From Coenobita brevimanus (lineage: Eukaryota > Arthropoda > Malacostraca > Decapoda > Coenobitidae): a DNA stretch of 64,000 nt. Location: the NCBI GenBank assembly GCA_032717465.1, contig CM064657.1:27306966-27370965 (forward strand), in the 5' to 3' direction. A program made the translations under genes and the position numbers. Within the stretch, counting starts at the first letter, position 1. Each line of letters opens with the position of its first letter. The notes under the pieces are model-generated. The model made no database searches. It had not been told where the DNA came from and saw nothing but the letters and a program-made list of their open reading frames with translations. Shown piece after piece: positions 22,623-37,457 of the stretch.

Positions 22623-23029
22623 CCCAACCGGCTGCAGCAAAATTTACCAAGCTAAATATATCTCATTTTACAGAGGCGCTGAGCACAGCTGCGAGAGGTA
22701 AAAAAACACAGCCTCCCCACCACGGCACTACCTGTTATGCTGTTTTGCGACACGCTCACAAACACTCGCACCGCCGCCATCAAAGGCACGCTGATAAGGA
22801 ACTTCGCTGTGCGTTTTGGGCATGCTAATAAAATATGTCGACTCTCTCGCGGATATAAATGTACCAACCCACCGAGGACGGACGAGGAAGCATAGACTCT
22901 TGCTTTGATGTGGCATGTGTGCTTCGTAATGGTCGTATGCTTCTGTTTAGTCAGCAGCGGCAATCTGGAACTGGTAGGGAGAAGAGACGGAAACCATCAC
23001 TACAAAGATGTTTATCCTATACTGTAGAA
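22620..23029. other. No gene recognised
   Basis: High-complexity sequence. Frames on both strands are below a convincing length and match nothing I recognise. Confidence 0.4.
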
Positions 23030-23088
23030 GATCGTCTGGCGGTAGTAAGCATAATACAAAGAGAACGTGGCCATAGTGAGGGGGTTAA
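23030..23088 (-). mobile_element. Family A MITE-like repeat, right half
   Basis: On minus: TTAACCCCCTCACTATGG from 23088, then an internal TTACTACCGCCAGACGATC. This gives an end plus internal motif in the expected order and spacing (about 50 bp). Confidence 0.6.
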
Positions 23089-23178
23089 ACATCAATAATT
23101 ATACATTCCAAAACAGTGACAAACGCAAAAGGTACGAGAAACAGCACAGCAAACCAACGGAACGGGCATAAACTAATG

Positions 23179-23252
23179 TAAATATTAGGACTAAGCACCT
23201 GACGTAAATATTAGGACTAAGCACCTGACGTAAATATTACGACTAAGCACCT
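23179..23252 (+). repeat. 26-bp tandem repeat x ~2.8
   Basis: Units start at 23179, 23205 and 23231 with consensus TAAATATTAGGACTAAGCAC plus CTGACG. The third has one internal substitution and a changed end. Confidence 0.9.
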
Positions 23253-24927
23253 CATGACAAATTAACCGTTGGACCGGACATTCCATATTACCAAATCCCT
23301 TCAGGCTCAGGATTAAAGAATTGTTTGATCTTACAGTCGGACGACTTCACTGAACCAGGGGAACATCTCTCGTACTCACGGGACTCCAAAATTACATCCA
23401 ATAATTCATTCACTACCGCCGGTCGCCTAGATTCAGCTTAGTACAGACCCCCTCAAAGCAAGGGGATTAAAAAGCTATAATAACATGCATGAGAACACCG
23501 ATGGCCGGATAAATGGATACGAGGGACCGACCTATGAGTTCTATGATGGGCGAGGCAGAAGCGGAAAACATGTTATTACGCCATTCATGGAGTTATATAT
23601 CGTCGTTTTAGTACGGCCTCACTGAAATGGTTTATCAGCGCCATCATTACGGGGTGAGCATGTGTCTCTGCTGCCATCCCCGCACAGTAGACGGGCCAGC
23701 ACAAGCAGTACTTTATTGTCGGAGTGCATATATAGCCATTATATTTCCTTAGCTCCCTATGGTTAGGGTCGAAGGAGGTATAATACATTGCTATACTTGG
23801 AAAGTGAAGATCAGGAACACATAAATGGATATACAAGAAACAAGCATATACAGTATATCCTGTATACACATATACCCTACACATAAAACATCAATATTTA
23901 TACCAATTTCCTTCTTAAGACATTTCCCACCACCTACCAACCTACCATTAATGTTGTCACAACACTTTCTACAAATTTTTACATATGGCTATGTTTCCAT
24001 CGGCTTCTGTCTATGCCTTAAATGTCTTTAGGAATAATTCATACCGAATGCATGCAATGACAGGGCACCATAGGCAATGAACAAATAATCACTTTTCATA
24101 TGACCAACACCCCTGGTATCGATATAAAGACTCCAGTGTGAATATCTCTACATTCATCACATAAGACACTTAAGAACAAATGAAATGTACTCCAGCAATT
24201 TTGGGGTGGCATTGGGTGTCGGTACAGTACTCACTCGTCGTGGTTTTGTTGTAGCCTAGTTGACAGTGTTACCTTCCAGCGTCACGGCTTACCTACGGGG
24301 AAGAAGAAAAGTGGTTAGGTTACTGACGGAGAAAGAACACGTACTAATACTTACCGACCCACTGCAATATACAGCCCACCATAATACACAGACCCCCATT
24401 AGTAACAGACCTATCATACAGAAATTCATGACCCCATTATTAAAAAAAGTAGCCTCACCATAATACACAGGGCCACCATAAATAAGACCCACCATACTAC
24501 ACAGACCCATAAACAATGTATAGGCCATAGACCACGGTGCCTACCAAATGCACTAAACATAAACAAATTACTCTGAGTCTATATGGATGAGTGATGCTGA
24601 ACCCTAACATGCCATTTATCAGTCGCTGCGCTGAGGTCCCTCTACTGAGGGGGTGCACGCATTTGCAAATGTTCTACACCCCTCTTCCGTCACATCCCTA
24701 CAGAAAAGATGGCAAACTTATTCGCAGTTTGTCAAGAGGTTGCAAACATATTCATCAATAACTAATAACGAGATAAAGCTCGTTACATACAAGAGGTTAT
24801 AATACCAAACAGCAGATCTGAACTGGTTATAAGAAAACTGATTCCCAACAGGTATTGAATATTTACATAAATAATGGTAAATGTGGGTGGCTGCTGTCCA
24901 CTCACTCGAAACAGTGCTGCCTCCACA
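23253..24927. other. No gene recognised
   Basis: AT-rich. Between 24360 and 24530 a CCACCATAATACACAGACC-like word recurs four times (24376, 24388, 24467 and 24490), giving a loose repeat of 30-100 bp spacing. No supported frame. Confidence 0.4.
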
Positions 24928-25205
24928 TGACTCTACACTGAATTACAAGTCAAACGGTTTCTTGTAACCCAGGAAACCAATTACTGTACTATGTTGCGTG
25001 GTTACCATAAAACGAAATGATGTCTGGTGGTTGAGCAGGTAAATGCGCTCCAACTGGATGAGACCCGTAAGTGTTTACATCCAAGTGCCGGTCTGAGTTT
25101 ACGGCTTACCAGACGCCAATCAGAGGAGAGTGAGTCTGGTCATCTTTGCCTTAAATGTCGGGTTCCTACGCCCCTGGTGGGGCCAAAATTGAACTGGATG
25201 ATGGC
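24928..25205 (+). repeat. Interspersed SINE-like repeat, copy 2
   Basis: Same landmarks and order as 5861-6165, including TGACTCTACACTGA, CCCAGGAAACCA, CTGGTGGTTGAGCAGGTAA, CTTAAATGTCGGG and a GGATGATGG end. It is diverged by numerous substitutions and short gaps, so the family is old. An open frame crossing it (25027-25281) is probably incidental. Confidence 0.6.
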
Positions 25206-26000
<795 letters not shown>

Positions 26001-26094
26001 TAGGTTTGGTAGGTTGGGCTGGGGCGGGTTGCTGGCTGGAGGGCGACATGCACAAACAGCCCCGTGGATCAGTTTAATGAAGACACGGGGGCAA

Positions 26095-26096
<2 letters not shown>

Positions 26097-26128
<32 letters not shown>

Positions 26129-26207
26129 GCAGAATTCTATTGTTCGAATCATCGTTAGCTTCCTTCCTGCCTTTCCTTCTAGCTTTTTTAGTTTCCTTTT
26201 TCTAAAT

Positions 26208-26269
<62 letters not shown>

Positions 26270-27480
26270 GCGCCTCTCCTTGAAGCTGTCCCTCAAGCCT
26301 TTTTACTTTGTATCTAAGTTGGCATTTTTTTTTGGTCCTTTTCTCTTCCTACTTCCTGTCTTCTTCTTTCTCCTCCTCCTTTTCCATATTCATAGGTTTT
26401 ACTCTCATTGTTCTAAATTCATCTTCCACACACTCGTTACACCTTTCTTTCCTCCTCCTCTTCCTCCTTCTCCCCGCTTTTTTCTTTTCTTTTCTAAGCT
26501 ATCGTTTTCCATTTTCTCTACAATCTCTTTCCTGCCCCTTCCTCTCTTCTTCTTCCTCGTCCTCCTCCTCGCTTCTTCCTTTTCTCTCTCTAAACCATCT
26601 CACACTTTTGGCTCATCGTTAGCTTCCTCCGTGCCGCTCCTTCTACGCCACACGTTTTACTTCTCTCTCTCTAAATTTTCTCTCTTTTTCTCTTTATTTT
26701 TCTTTTTTTTTTTTCTCTCTCTCTCCTTCACTTTCAAGTTTGTTGTTCCCTTATTTATTCGTATTTAATTTTATTTCGCATTTCGTCTCTTTTAACTCGA
26801 CTTTTTTTAGAGAGAGAGATTTCCTCCTCCTCCTCCTCCTTTCACAAAGCAACTAACTGTAAAAAAAATCTGCCTTACCTATCACTTCCTTTAAATCTAA
26901 TTTTAATTTTATATTTTTTCTTTACGCTTTCTTCTCTCTTTGCAATTTCCCTTCTTATCTCTCCATTCCTCTCCCTTATGCCCGTTTGCTTTTCTTTTTG
27001 GGCGTTTTTTTTTTTTTTTTTTGCTTTTTCTATATAACTTACTTTTCCCCTATCCTTAACCTTCACGCCTTTTCTCTTTCCTTCCCTGAGTTTTTTTTCT
27101 TCTTTTTTTCGCCTTGAATATTTCGGCCTTGTTCCATCGACCTTTACTTCTTATTCTTCACAGAACGTCTTCTTTCTCCTCTTCTGGGCTCACTCCATTT
27201 CTCCTGACCCTTTTATTTCGACCCCTTCCTCCCAAATGCATCTTCCTTTTGTTGGTTTTATATACGCTTTATCTTTTCAACCCTTCCATTTTTTCCGCAG
27301 GGCATTATCGCCTTCATTGCTTTCTCTCTCTCTCTTACTTTATTCATCTTCTCCTCTTCTTCTTACTTTCAACTGCCTCTTCGGTTGGTGGAAGGGAGGC
27401 ACCTACCGAAACAGAAAAATATCTTCATCTGAGCCGTCTATAACGAAGATACTTCCCTTTGTTGTCTTCTGGCTAGCTTC
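26097..27480 (+). repeat. Polypyrimidine tract (about 1.4 kb)
   Basis: C/T-rich, with pure (CT)n at 26097-26125 and 26209-26265, (TCC)n at 26822-26840 and long T-runs. The 234-residue frame (26064-26768) is Ser/Leu/Phe composition. Confidence 0.88.
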
Positions 27481-27494
27481 TTCCTCCTCCTGCC

Positions 27495-27611
27495 AACCTC
27501 TCCCACCACTAACTCCTATTCACTAACCTCTCTCACCACTGACTCGTACTGACTAACCTCTCCCACCACTGACTCGTACTGACTAACCTCTCCCACAACT
27601 GACTCTTATGT
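27495..27611 (+). repeat. 30-bp tandem repeat x4
   Basis: CCTCTCCCACCACTGACT recurs at 27497, 27527, 27557 and 27587. The two central units are nearly identical and the outer ones more diverged. Confidence 0.9.
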
Positions 27612-28140
27612 TTTTCGTTTCAATATTATTCTACATTTTTATCACGCATGTGTGTGTAAAGCGACGTTAGAACAGAAATACAGCAGCAAAAAAATTAGGA
27701 ACATTGCTACTTGTGAGGTGGAGCTAAAACTTCGTAAGCTTACATGACGTGTGAATGACTGATTTCATTGGGTATGATGACTGATATATTCGCTTGCCAT
27801 TACGCTCTGTATCTCCTTATTCGTGGATCTTGCCTTCCTCCACCTCTCAGGAGAAAATTTGGGTTGGGATGATGATTATTCAATTTAATCTGCACTTTGT
27901 AATCGCGTCAGTAGTTAGTGTTTACTCCTTGAACACAACAACGTCCTCCTTTATCGTATTATTGCAACAGCCGCGTTCCCATACCATTTCATTCAGGCTT
28001 AGGAAGTCGAGTAGAACAGAAAGTCTAGCAAAACAGAAACAACTTCCATTAATGCTTTCAATTCAGTGATGCCTTACTTATGCTAACACCCGCTGAAGTA
28101 TTTCATGCAGCTTGAAGGAGACCACCCCTAGTGAGGGGTT
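27612..28140. other. No gene recognised
   Basis: Ordinary AT-rich DNA. ACCCCTAGTGAGGGGTTTAA at 28124 is a short palindrome reminiscent of a family A end. Confidence 0.35.
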
Positions 28141-28330
28141 TAATACTGTTTCACCTCCACTTCCTCTTCTTTCCAAATAAAATCCTATGCCTCCTCTTCC
28201 TTCTTGAAAAAAAGAACTCTACTTCCACTAAGCTCCTTCCTCCCAGTCTTCCTCTAAACTTCTTCATCTACTCCCTCTTCCTCTCCTCAACTTTTTTTTT
28301 TCCCTGTTCCTTCTTCCTGCTACTCGGTGT
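28141..28330 (+). repeat. Pyrimidine-rich stretch
   Basis: CTTCCTC-rich sequence. The frame 28131-28595 starts in it. Confidence 0.6.
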
Positions 28331-29680
28331 GCCCTCTCTCCCCATCCCGCGGCCGGAAGGAAGCGAGGGGCAGCACACTTACCCAACTTGTTTAATGGAA
28401 TTGTCAGCATCGAGTGAGGGCCCTTCTTCGCGCAAGTTTGGAATGTGCCTCGCTTTTTCCATCCACCGAACCCACCAGGCTGGGGTCTGTGTCGGACAGT
28501 CTCTTGTCGGATCAATTCGAAAAGAAACTTGGGGGGGGGAGGGGTCAATGACAGGCCTCGTTCAGTTGCAGAATGAAGCCAGTAAGGAAAGCTGATGTAT
28601 AGATATGGAAAATGTAACTTTTTTGGTTAAACCAAATGAATACTACAAGCAATCCTCAATATAAGTAATAGGAGCGCTCCAAAATTGCAGTTTTTTGTCT
28701 TTCTTTCAACTCCTAAACTGGGGGAAAATGGCAACACGGAATTATAAATGGCAATGGAACTTTAGTACTTTTCAATAAATTACTGTTAACGTAATGACAA
28801 TAATGAACATTAAAAAAAGACTGCTTTAATGGAGAATTACTGCACTGTGTTTCCAGCGGGTGCAAGCTGTTCAATCTCTCATAACCAAAGTATGCAGAGT
28901 TGCACGAGGACACAAAGGGCCTCCAAACTTTGTGCTTTACGTATAATAATGGAAGCGCTACGTCTGTTGAAGTAGGTACCTCACATCCCTTCAGCTCACA
29001 ACTTCCCTGAGTGTTTGAGGGCAAGGGGAGATAAAGTAACTCTTCAGAAAATGTTAAGTTGTCGCATATCTGGTACTGCATGGGAAAACCATCAACCATA
29101 TTACTGGCTTGCTATAAATTAATTGAAGTACTAGTTTATATTACAATATAAAAAACCTGAGAGTACTTATCATTCGTGTTACATAGAAGTAATGTGCGCT
29201 CCAGTGAAGAGCAATGGGGATGGCAAACATGTGCTTTACAATTTCAGATCAACCAGGAATGAGGGATATTATTAGCACATAATATCCACTCCCTCAGAAT
29301 TTCTCGTCCACCAACTATGGCTCATAAATTCAGGCTACAGATTCGAGGCCTCGGCAGTTTCCGACGCATAATACCCACAGAGACGAGGCGGCCTTTCATC
29401 TCCTCCAAATTTAGCTTCGACGTCCCTTATAGGCCCCACCTTCGGCGCTACTTTCCAAAAAATGCGAGAACATCAGAGGCGGGAAGGCAGGAACAAAGGG
29501 GCCTCCAGCAGCAATTAATCATCACACATAATCATTTTCCCGATCATTTCTCCGTCGGGCCCGGGGATAAAACCAGCGCCGAAGTTACTGGAGGATGTCG
29601 AATAGTGATTGGGTTTTATAGGCCGCCGTGGGGAGCGGAGAGGGGAAGAAGGAAGGCGCTAGGGTCGAGTGGCTGGGTCT
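28331..29680. other. High-complexity region, no gene recognised
   Basis: 28340-28560 and 29300-29680 are balanced in composition. A 128-residue minus frame at 28713-29099 has ordinary residue composition, but I recognise no domain and an open frame of this length is expected by chance in 64 kb. 29500-29640 holds TAATCATCACACATAATCAT and CGGGCCCGGGG. Confidence 0.4.
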
Positions 29681-30540
29681 TGACGAGGGGTGTTATTTGG
29701 CGTGTAGAGGGGTGTGGGTGTGAGGAGGGAGTGTGTGGGAGTGAGGGACTCTGTGGGCATGAGGAAAGTATATGGGCGTGAGGAGGGTGTGTGGGTGTGA
29801 GGAGGATGTGTGGGTGTGAGGAGGGTGTTTGGATGTGAGGAGGGTGTGTGTGTGTAAGGAGGGTGTGTGGGTGTGAGGAGAATGCGAGGGTGTGAGGAGG
29901 GAGTGTGGGTGTGAGAACGGTGTCTAAGAAGTGTGTGGGTATATGGAGGAAGGGTGTGGGTGTGAAATGGGTGTGGAGAGGGCGCTTGGCTATGCATACG
30001 TGTGGGAAGCGTAGGTGTGTGGAAAAGGAGTGTGTGTGAAGGGGCAGAGTGGGTGTGAGTGCGAGGTTGTAAGATGTCAAGAGGATGGTTGTGCGACAAT
30101 GTGAAGAGACTGGGCTTATGCAGGTGGACAGGGTGGTTGTGTGAGGGCAAATAAAAAAGAGCTCATAAGAGTGGGTGGAGAGACTGAGTGTGTGGAGATG
30201 CAGAGGGTGTGTGAATCTGTGGAGAGGGCGATTGGGTGAATGTATGAAGAGAATAAATATTTCGGGAGGACAGACTGGGTGCCTGGAGAGGTAGTGTGTG
30301 GAGGTGGAGAGGATCTGCGACAGTGAGGCGAGGATGTGTGAGTGCGGGGTGGATGGTGGTTGTGTGGATGTGTGGAGGTGGAGAAAGTGGCTGTGGAGGG
30401 GTGAAGGCTGTCGGTAAGAGTGTGCACAGTGAATCAGAGGGCGAGTCTGGGAGGTGTGTTCTTGTGTAAAGGTGAGATAGAGGGGGTAACGTCGCTTGAA
30501 GAGGTCGGAGGCAGTGATGGTGAAACAGTGTGTTACTGGG
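29681..30540 (+). repeat. G/T-rich degenerate minisatellite
   Basis: Units near GGGTGTGAGGAGGGTGTGT repeat every 14-18 bp at 29700-29990, then decay to 30540 (GTGTGGAG variants). The 320- and 163-residue His/Pro/Thr-rich minus frames are products of this repeat. Confidence 0.85.
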
Positions 30541-30609
30541 AAGACTGAGAATGAGTAATGGGAGTAATGGAACATCAATGGCGTTATAGCGGTTTGGGGG
30601 CTTGTGTTT

Positions 30610-30895
<286 letters not shown>

Positions 30896-31900
30896 CTAAT
30901 AACTACCACGCTGTCGTACCGAAATCCATATCCAAAATGTGTTACTGGGTTAGTGACATGAGTGTGAGTGTGTGAAACAACAAACAGAAAAGGTGAGTGG
31001 GTAAGAGACACTCGCTGGGGAAATATGGATGGTATGTGTGGACAAATGGATGATAAATGAAGTATCTTGCCTGGTGTGTACGAAACGAAGGAATTCCTGA
31101 GGGCAAAGAGAATATGGGAAGGGACACAAAGGGGAAAGAAGAAAGAAGGCGGAAGGAAGGAGGGATAAGGAGTTGGTGGAAGAGAAGAAGGGTGGGAGAA
31201 GAGGAAGAAGGGAGACACTAAAGTACATGGGAGAAAAGGAGGAATTTATGTAATAGGAAGGCTGTCGAAAGGCCAACTGAGAATGTGCGTAAGTGAATAA
31301 AACTTCTGGGAGTCGTACGGCGAGGTGATGACAGAAAGCCACTAATAACCTACTGATGACAATGAATGGATGATTCTAAAGTCGTAGGTTACTGAGGACC
31401 TACTGAAAACACAGAAGAGTTCAGTAGCGCACATGATACATGATGGACTGACAAAAGGGCGACCCTGAAAGACTATTGAAAATACACTAAAGATAACTGA
31501 TACCTTTGAAGAAGTGTGATGGGCTGACAAAACGATGCTACTGAGAGCCTACTGAAATCATACACATGTGAGTGGATATGTCTAGAAATCACTGCGCCCT
31601 GAAATGTGTAAACGAAAAAACTGTACCCACATTTGGCAATAAAACACAAAATTCTTCCATTTCACCCACAAATGGATATAAAACACAATATCCACATGCA
31701 GGAAAAGGTCTTCCGAGAGAGTGGATGTTTCTGAAATTATATGGTGGTGAGCTGACGGGTTCTGCAGGCGTGTATGGCTGGGGCTGCAGGTGAATTCTCG
31801 AGACGGCAGCAGCAGCAGCGTGTAGGACGGCCGGCTAGAGATAAGACAGGAGCTACACAAAAACAGGATTTCTGAGGACGAGGCACCCGACAAAGGGGAG
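30896..31900. other. No gene recognised; purine-rich at 31090-31240
   Basis: 31330-31570 contains a CTACTGA(A/G)AACA word about every 50-60 bp (31338, 31389, 31451, 31549), a loose degenerate repeat. Frames on minus over 31090-31240 are compositional. Confidence 0.45.
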
Positions 31901-31947
31901 GCTGAGGGACGTCGTCGGAACCCCAACAAAGGAAGGATTTGTTGGCG

Positions 31948-32000
31948 AGCGACGGCGGCGGCGGCGGCGGCGGCGGCAGAGGAGGAGGAGGAGGAGGTGG
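31948..32000 (+). repeat. (CGG)n(AGG)n tract
   Basis: About nine CGG triplets followed by about six AGG triplets, giving strong G-quadruplex potential on plus. It lies in a locally GC-rich stretch (31780-32000) that also has a CAG run at 31807. The polyproline frame on minus is a translation of the repeat. Confidence 0.9.
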
Positions 32001-32716
32001 AAGGGAGGGGAAGGCAACGAGGGGAAAAACCAGGAACAGAGGAGGGGGGAGAAAAAGAGTGGAAATTAGATGCGCAGAGGAAAGTGAGTGTTGGTTAAGG
32101 CCGAGAATGGGAGCGTGAGAGCAAACAGATGGCGCAGAAATTCGGCGCAAAAATAAAGCTAAGTAAATGTGTTACAAAGTGGAGGACCAGGGCAAGGAAA
32201 CTGGGGGAAAGGGAAAGGCAATGGCCTGACGGTATGCCTTAGGGGAAAAACAAACATCCTAAGAAAAATGGAAATGATTATCGTACATCAAAATGATTTC
32301 CTGATGAAGACGAATTAAATAGCATTACAGTAATACAGTTTATAATAGTTCAGTTTAAATATTCGAAGACAATAATACAGGGCAAAATATAGCTAAATAA
32401 TAAAATTTTTCCATGAACTATTTGACTGCCTGAATTATACTCGGTTTGACAAAATCGTCTGAATAATATACTTTAGTAGGGAAAGGGCTTATTCAAACGA
32501 TGTTCAACATCCTGAATATTTGTTTAATTTAACTGAACAAAACTGTCTCGTGCTGGCCTGAAAAAAAATATCCAAGTGCATCTATGGGAATGAAAAAGTG
32601 CCAGCATCAGCAGTACCAATAAAATGAGCTTAGTTTGTGAGTACAAATTAAATGTGAAAGTGTTCCTCTCTCAATTAATGTCAATAACAACACACAAACA
32701 ACGCCGGGAAACACAA

Positions 32717-32719
<3 letters not shown>
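32001..32719. other. No gene recognised
   Basis: Purine-rich to 32060, then AT-rich. 32450-32510 has a weak family A-like AAATCGTCTGAATAATATA. Confidence 0.4.

Positions 32720-32755
<36 letters not shown>
32720..32755. repeat. (CT)n microsatellite
   Basis: Pure CT run. Confidence 0.97.
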
Positions 32756-32757
<2 letters not shown>

Positions 32758-32919
32758 CCCTCATTCCCCGCCGCCCCCTGCACCTTCTCCCTCGCCATAT
32801 ACATAAGAACACTCCCGGATTTTTTATCATCGGGCCAGAAACTTACTAGATCCGAAGTTTGTGTGGAAGATTCTCAAGGAGCTCATCAAATCCCGTGTGA
32901 CGTGTGTAAAAAGTTGGTG

Positions 32920-33055
32920 TGGGTGGAGTGGAGTGGAGTGGTGTGGTGTGGTGTGGTGTGGTGTGGTGAGGGTGAGGAATGGCGTGTTGTGGTGCGATGT
33001 GGTGTGAAGGATGAAATGAATGGAGCGGTGTGGTGCCGATGCTGCAGGTTGGGTG
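32920..33055 (+). repeat. (GGAGT)n/(GGTGT)n pentanucleotide repeat
   Basis: GGAGT x3, then GGTGT x6, then degenerate GTGTGGTGCGATGTG units. Confidence 0.9.
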
Positions 33056-34078
<1,023 letters not shown>

Positions 34079-34347
34079 AGTGATATTGGCAGAACACTGG
34101 GCAGCAACGATATACTGCATTTATCACGATATTTTTGGACAGATTCGTTATAAAGACCATTGAATAAAGACACAAACATTCGAGTAGGTTCTCTGGATGA
34201 CACAGCTGGGTATGATTCAGTAACAAGAGTGATTTTTTTACGCTCTTCATTATGATGGGTCATTCGGAAACTGAAAATAATAATAATAATAATGCCTCTC
34301 GGTACCTGTACTAAAATATAGGGGAAAGTCATCGCACTGAATGCAAT

Positions 34348-34617
34348 AATTCCTTCACCACGATGACGTACTTTTATTCCATGCTTGCTATTTCCAGACC
34401 ATTTTTCTAAGCTCTGGAAAGACTATTTGAAGTGATACTGCTGGGAACAGTGTCCACTAACCCCTTCAGAACCAGATATCTCAAAGACGAAAAACAAGGG
34501 CAGTCGGTGTCTAGAATATAACGTCATCATACCAAACGTATTAATGGAGAACAAAGCTGATAAAACCGTCTGTAGGTGGTTACATTATATACAGGACGCT
34601 ATCGTACAGAATGCACT
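34348..34617. mobile_element. Family A MITE-like repeat, compound copy
   Basis: Left: TCCTTCACCACGATGACGTA, then TTTTATTCCATGCTTGCTAT, TTCCAGACCATTTTTCTAAG and CTGGAAAGACTATTTGAAGT. Middle: an inward TAACCCCTTCAGAACCAG, then ACGTCATCATACCAAACGTA ending at TTAA (34541-34544). Right: AAAACCGTCTGTAGGTGGTT and CTATCGTACAGAATGCACTA. The arrangement fits one element with a second end inserted into it, or two overlapping copies. Confidence 0.55.
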
Positions 34618-34729
34618 AATGAAGGTTGCAGTACACATCGCCTGTCAGTAAGCGGGAATACAATACATAGCCGCTGAACTGAATATTTTACCTCTACAAA
34701 AACATCTCAAATTGAAAATTAGCCGAGAA

Positions 34730-35600
34730 GTACCCAATAACCTCACCACGACGAGATGAATAAAACTGCATGGTAGTAGCATAAGTTACCGGGAAGAGAC
34801 ACATGGGGTAACAGGAAAGAAAGAAAGAGGCCTACCCATGAACACTGTATAATTCATTGCCGGGCCGGGGTAGGCTCAAAAGTGGTAGCAAGAAGAAAGT
34901 AAATACACAAAAAGCATGCTCAATATATAGTCTCCTCGAAGTTGAAAAAAAAAAAAAAAAATCGTATGGCGTTAGGAAAAAAAAAAAAAAAAAAAAAAAA
35001 TAAGGACGAGGGACTGCGGCCATGTAGATCGAGTGCTTAATTCAGGACGTGGCCGGGAAGCCTTGCTGCCACAACTCCCTGATGCTGAGTATCATCCTAT
35101 CGTGGTAGCAAAAGAAAGATATGAAGGAAAAATGTCGTTGTTAATGGGTGAAACGAAAGTGGAAAACAGGGAAAAGTGAAGTAACCATGAGTGACTGCAT
35201 AGTTCAGTTCAGTGCTCAGGTAGTGTATGGCGGTATTATCATCATCAGTCATCATCAATCATCATAGCCTCCGATGATTATGATGATGATGATGTAACTG
35301 CCATACGATATTACTAAAGAAAATGACTAATCCACGTAATCCACTTACTATAGGAAGAATAAAACACATTGAACAAGATAATAAAACAGACGGTCTACCC
35401 ATGAAGAGTGAGTGCATAATTCAGTATCCTCCTCACCACAACCCCTCGAAATTGGGCAAAATCGCACGGTGGCAGCAGGAGTAAAATACATTCATCATAG
35501 GAAAGGCTTAAATAAAAGGGGAGAGAGAAAAAAAAGGGGCTTATCCCTGAAGAACGAGTGCATAATTCAGTACGGTGGCGGGGTAGTCAGTCTTGGAGCC
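34730..35600 (+). repeat. Degenerate tandem array, period about 150-210 bp
   Basis: The word CTACCCATGAAGAGTGAGTG CATAATTCAGTA or a variant recurs near 34832, 35024, 35186, 35396 and 35543. A GGTGGCAGCAGGAGTAAAAT-like word accompanies several units (34770, 34881, 35103, 35470). The latter resembles part of family A, so the array may derive from it. Confidence 0.5.
35236..35297. repeat. ATC/GAT inverted repeat (potential hairpin)
   Basis: ATCATCATCAGTCATCATCA on the left is opposed by GATGATTATGATGATGATGA on the right with a spacer of about 15 bases, so one strand can fold into a long stem. Confidence 0.7.
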
Positions 35601-35717
35601 ACCACAGCGAGGCAACGCACTGAAAGAGGTATGCAGGCCACGACAAAAGACCGGCACGCACATCAAAGCCGCTCCTTGTTGACAGTCATCCTTTGCCTTA
35701 CATTACAAGCAGGGGGG

Positions 35718-36240
<523 letters not shown>

Positions 36241-36924
36241 CAAGGGAATGTATGATCGTTTGACCCGTGTCCTCATGACCCCGTTGTTTCACCGCAGACA
36301 CACCTGGCCCTTAGTCTCGGCGGCAGGACAAGATCACTAACACATTCTTCTTACCATTTACCTTAAGATTTAGTGTATCAAATACATCAATATTATGTCT
36401 ATGCATACTTTGTCGATATTAATATATTTGAATAACATACAAAATCATAAGGAATAATAAAGAAACTAATTCGTTAAAGACAGGTGATACAGAGAGGATT
36501 TTAAGTTGAGAAAACGTGCGACTGACCCGTCTTCTCCCCGGCTAAGGACTTCAACTTCGCCTAATATTGCCATTTATCCATTTTCAATTCCAAAATATAA
36601 CAAAAACTTTACACTAGACTACGGTGTTACCAAGGTCTGTGGAACGGTTTTGGAGTCGCAGTACTGTCTTATTCTGGCACTGAATATTGGGAGGTACGCA
36701 CCACAAGGACTAAAAACATCTCCGTCAGATTAAGGTAGACGAACTATTGCACTCCTCTCCCTCACCTGTTTATTTCTACATTTATTTCTGCATATGATAC
36801 GCCAACATTTTTTATGATTACATAATAGGTACAGTCACGCCCTCCAGATTCCTTGTGCAAGTCGCAATGAAATCCGATATTTTTTTTTTGTTTACTTTTT
36901 CATTAAAAAAAATAAATAAAAAAA
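36241..36924. other. No gene recognised
   Basis: AT-rich. T- and A-runs at 36880-36930. Confidence 0.45.
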
Positions 36925-37045
36925 TAAGACAGCATTCTACCTATCAAAATGCACCAGTCCACTATAAGTTACATATCTATGCGAAATTTCATGACTCTAC
37001 AGTGAACACTTTCCGAGTTCTGGCCTGGAAACGAGATCTCTACGC
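36925..37045 (-). repeat. Interspersed repeat D, inverted copy
   Basis: Its reverse complement matches 37854-37972 over about 120 bp. Landmarks are GCGTAGAGAT(C/T)TCGTTTCC, GGCCAGAACTC(G/A)GAA, GAAATTTC(G/A)CA, CTTATAGTG(G/C)ACTGGTGC and AATGCTGTCTTA. Confidence 0.85.
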
Positions 37046-37211
37046 CACCTACTGTTGTTCATAACAGTGATAACAATACCCTCCTCTGACTTCGTCAGGT
37101 GGAGGGTAAAAAGTTCACATATATATTAACTCACCGTATTTCGAGAATATATAAAAAAAACATGCAAGTCAACTGCATGGTTATCCATAAAGTTAAAAAA
37201 GAAAATATGTT

Positions 37212-37216
<5 letters not shown>
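37046..37216. other. No gene recognised
   Basis: AT-rich spacer. Confidence 0.5.
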
Positions 37217-37279
<63 letters not shown>

Positions 37280-37301
37280 AATAATATATATATTACGCGC
37301 G

Positions 37302-37343
<42 letters not shown>

Positions 37344-37390
37344 AATTATATAAATATTACATACACACACACACACATAAATAATACCGG

Positions 37391-37457
<67 letters not shown>

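Noticed and set aside
22859..23098. 79-residue plus frame
   Set aside because: Its end coincides with a family A half copy and no domain is seen.
23179..23252. CRISPR-like direct repeats
   Set aside because: Units are contiguous with no unique spacers, and the genome is eukaryotic. A simple tandem repeat.
28713..29099. 128-residue minus frame of ordinary composition as a gene
   Set aside because: No recognisable motif, and about a dozen frames of this size are expected by chance in 64 kb.
29616..30578. 320-residue His/Pro/Thr/Ser-rich minus frame
   Set aside because: Direct translation of a G/T-rich minisatellite. No domain, no second support.
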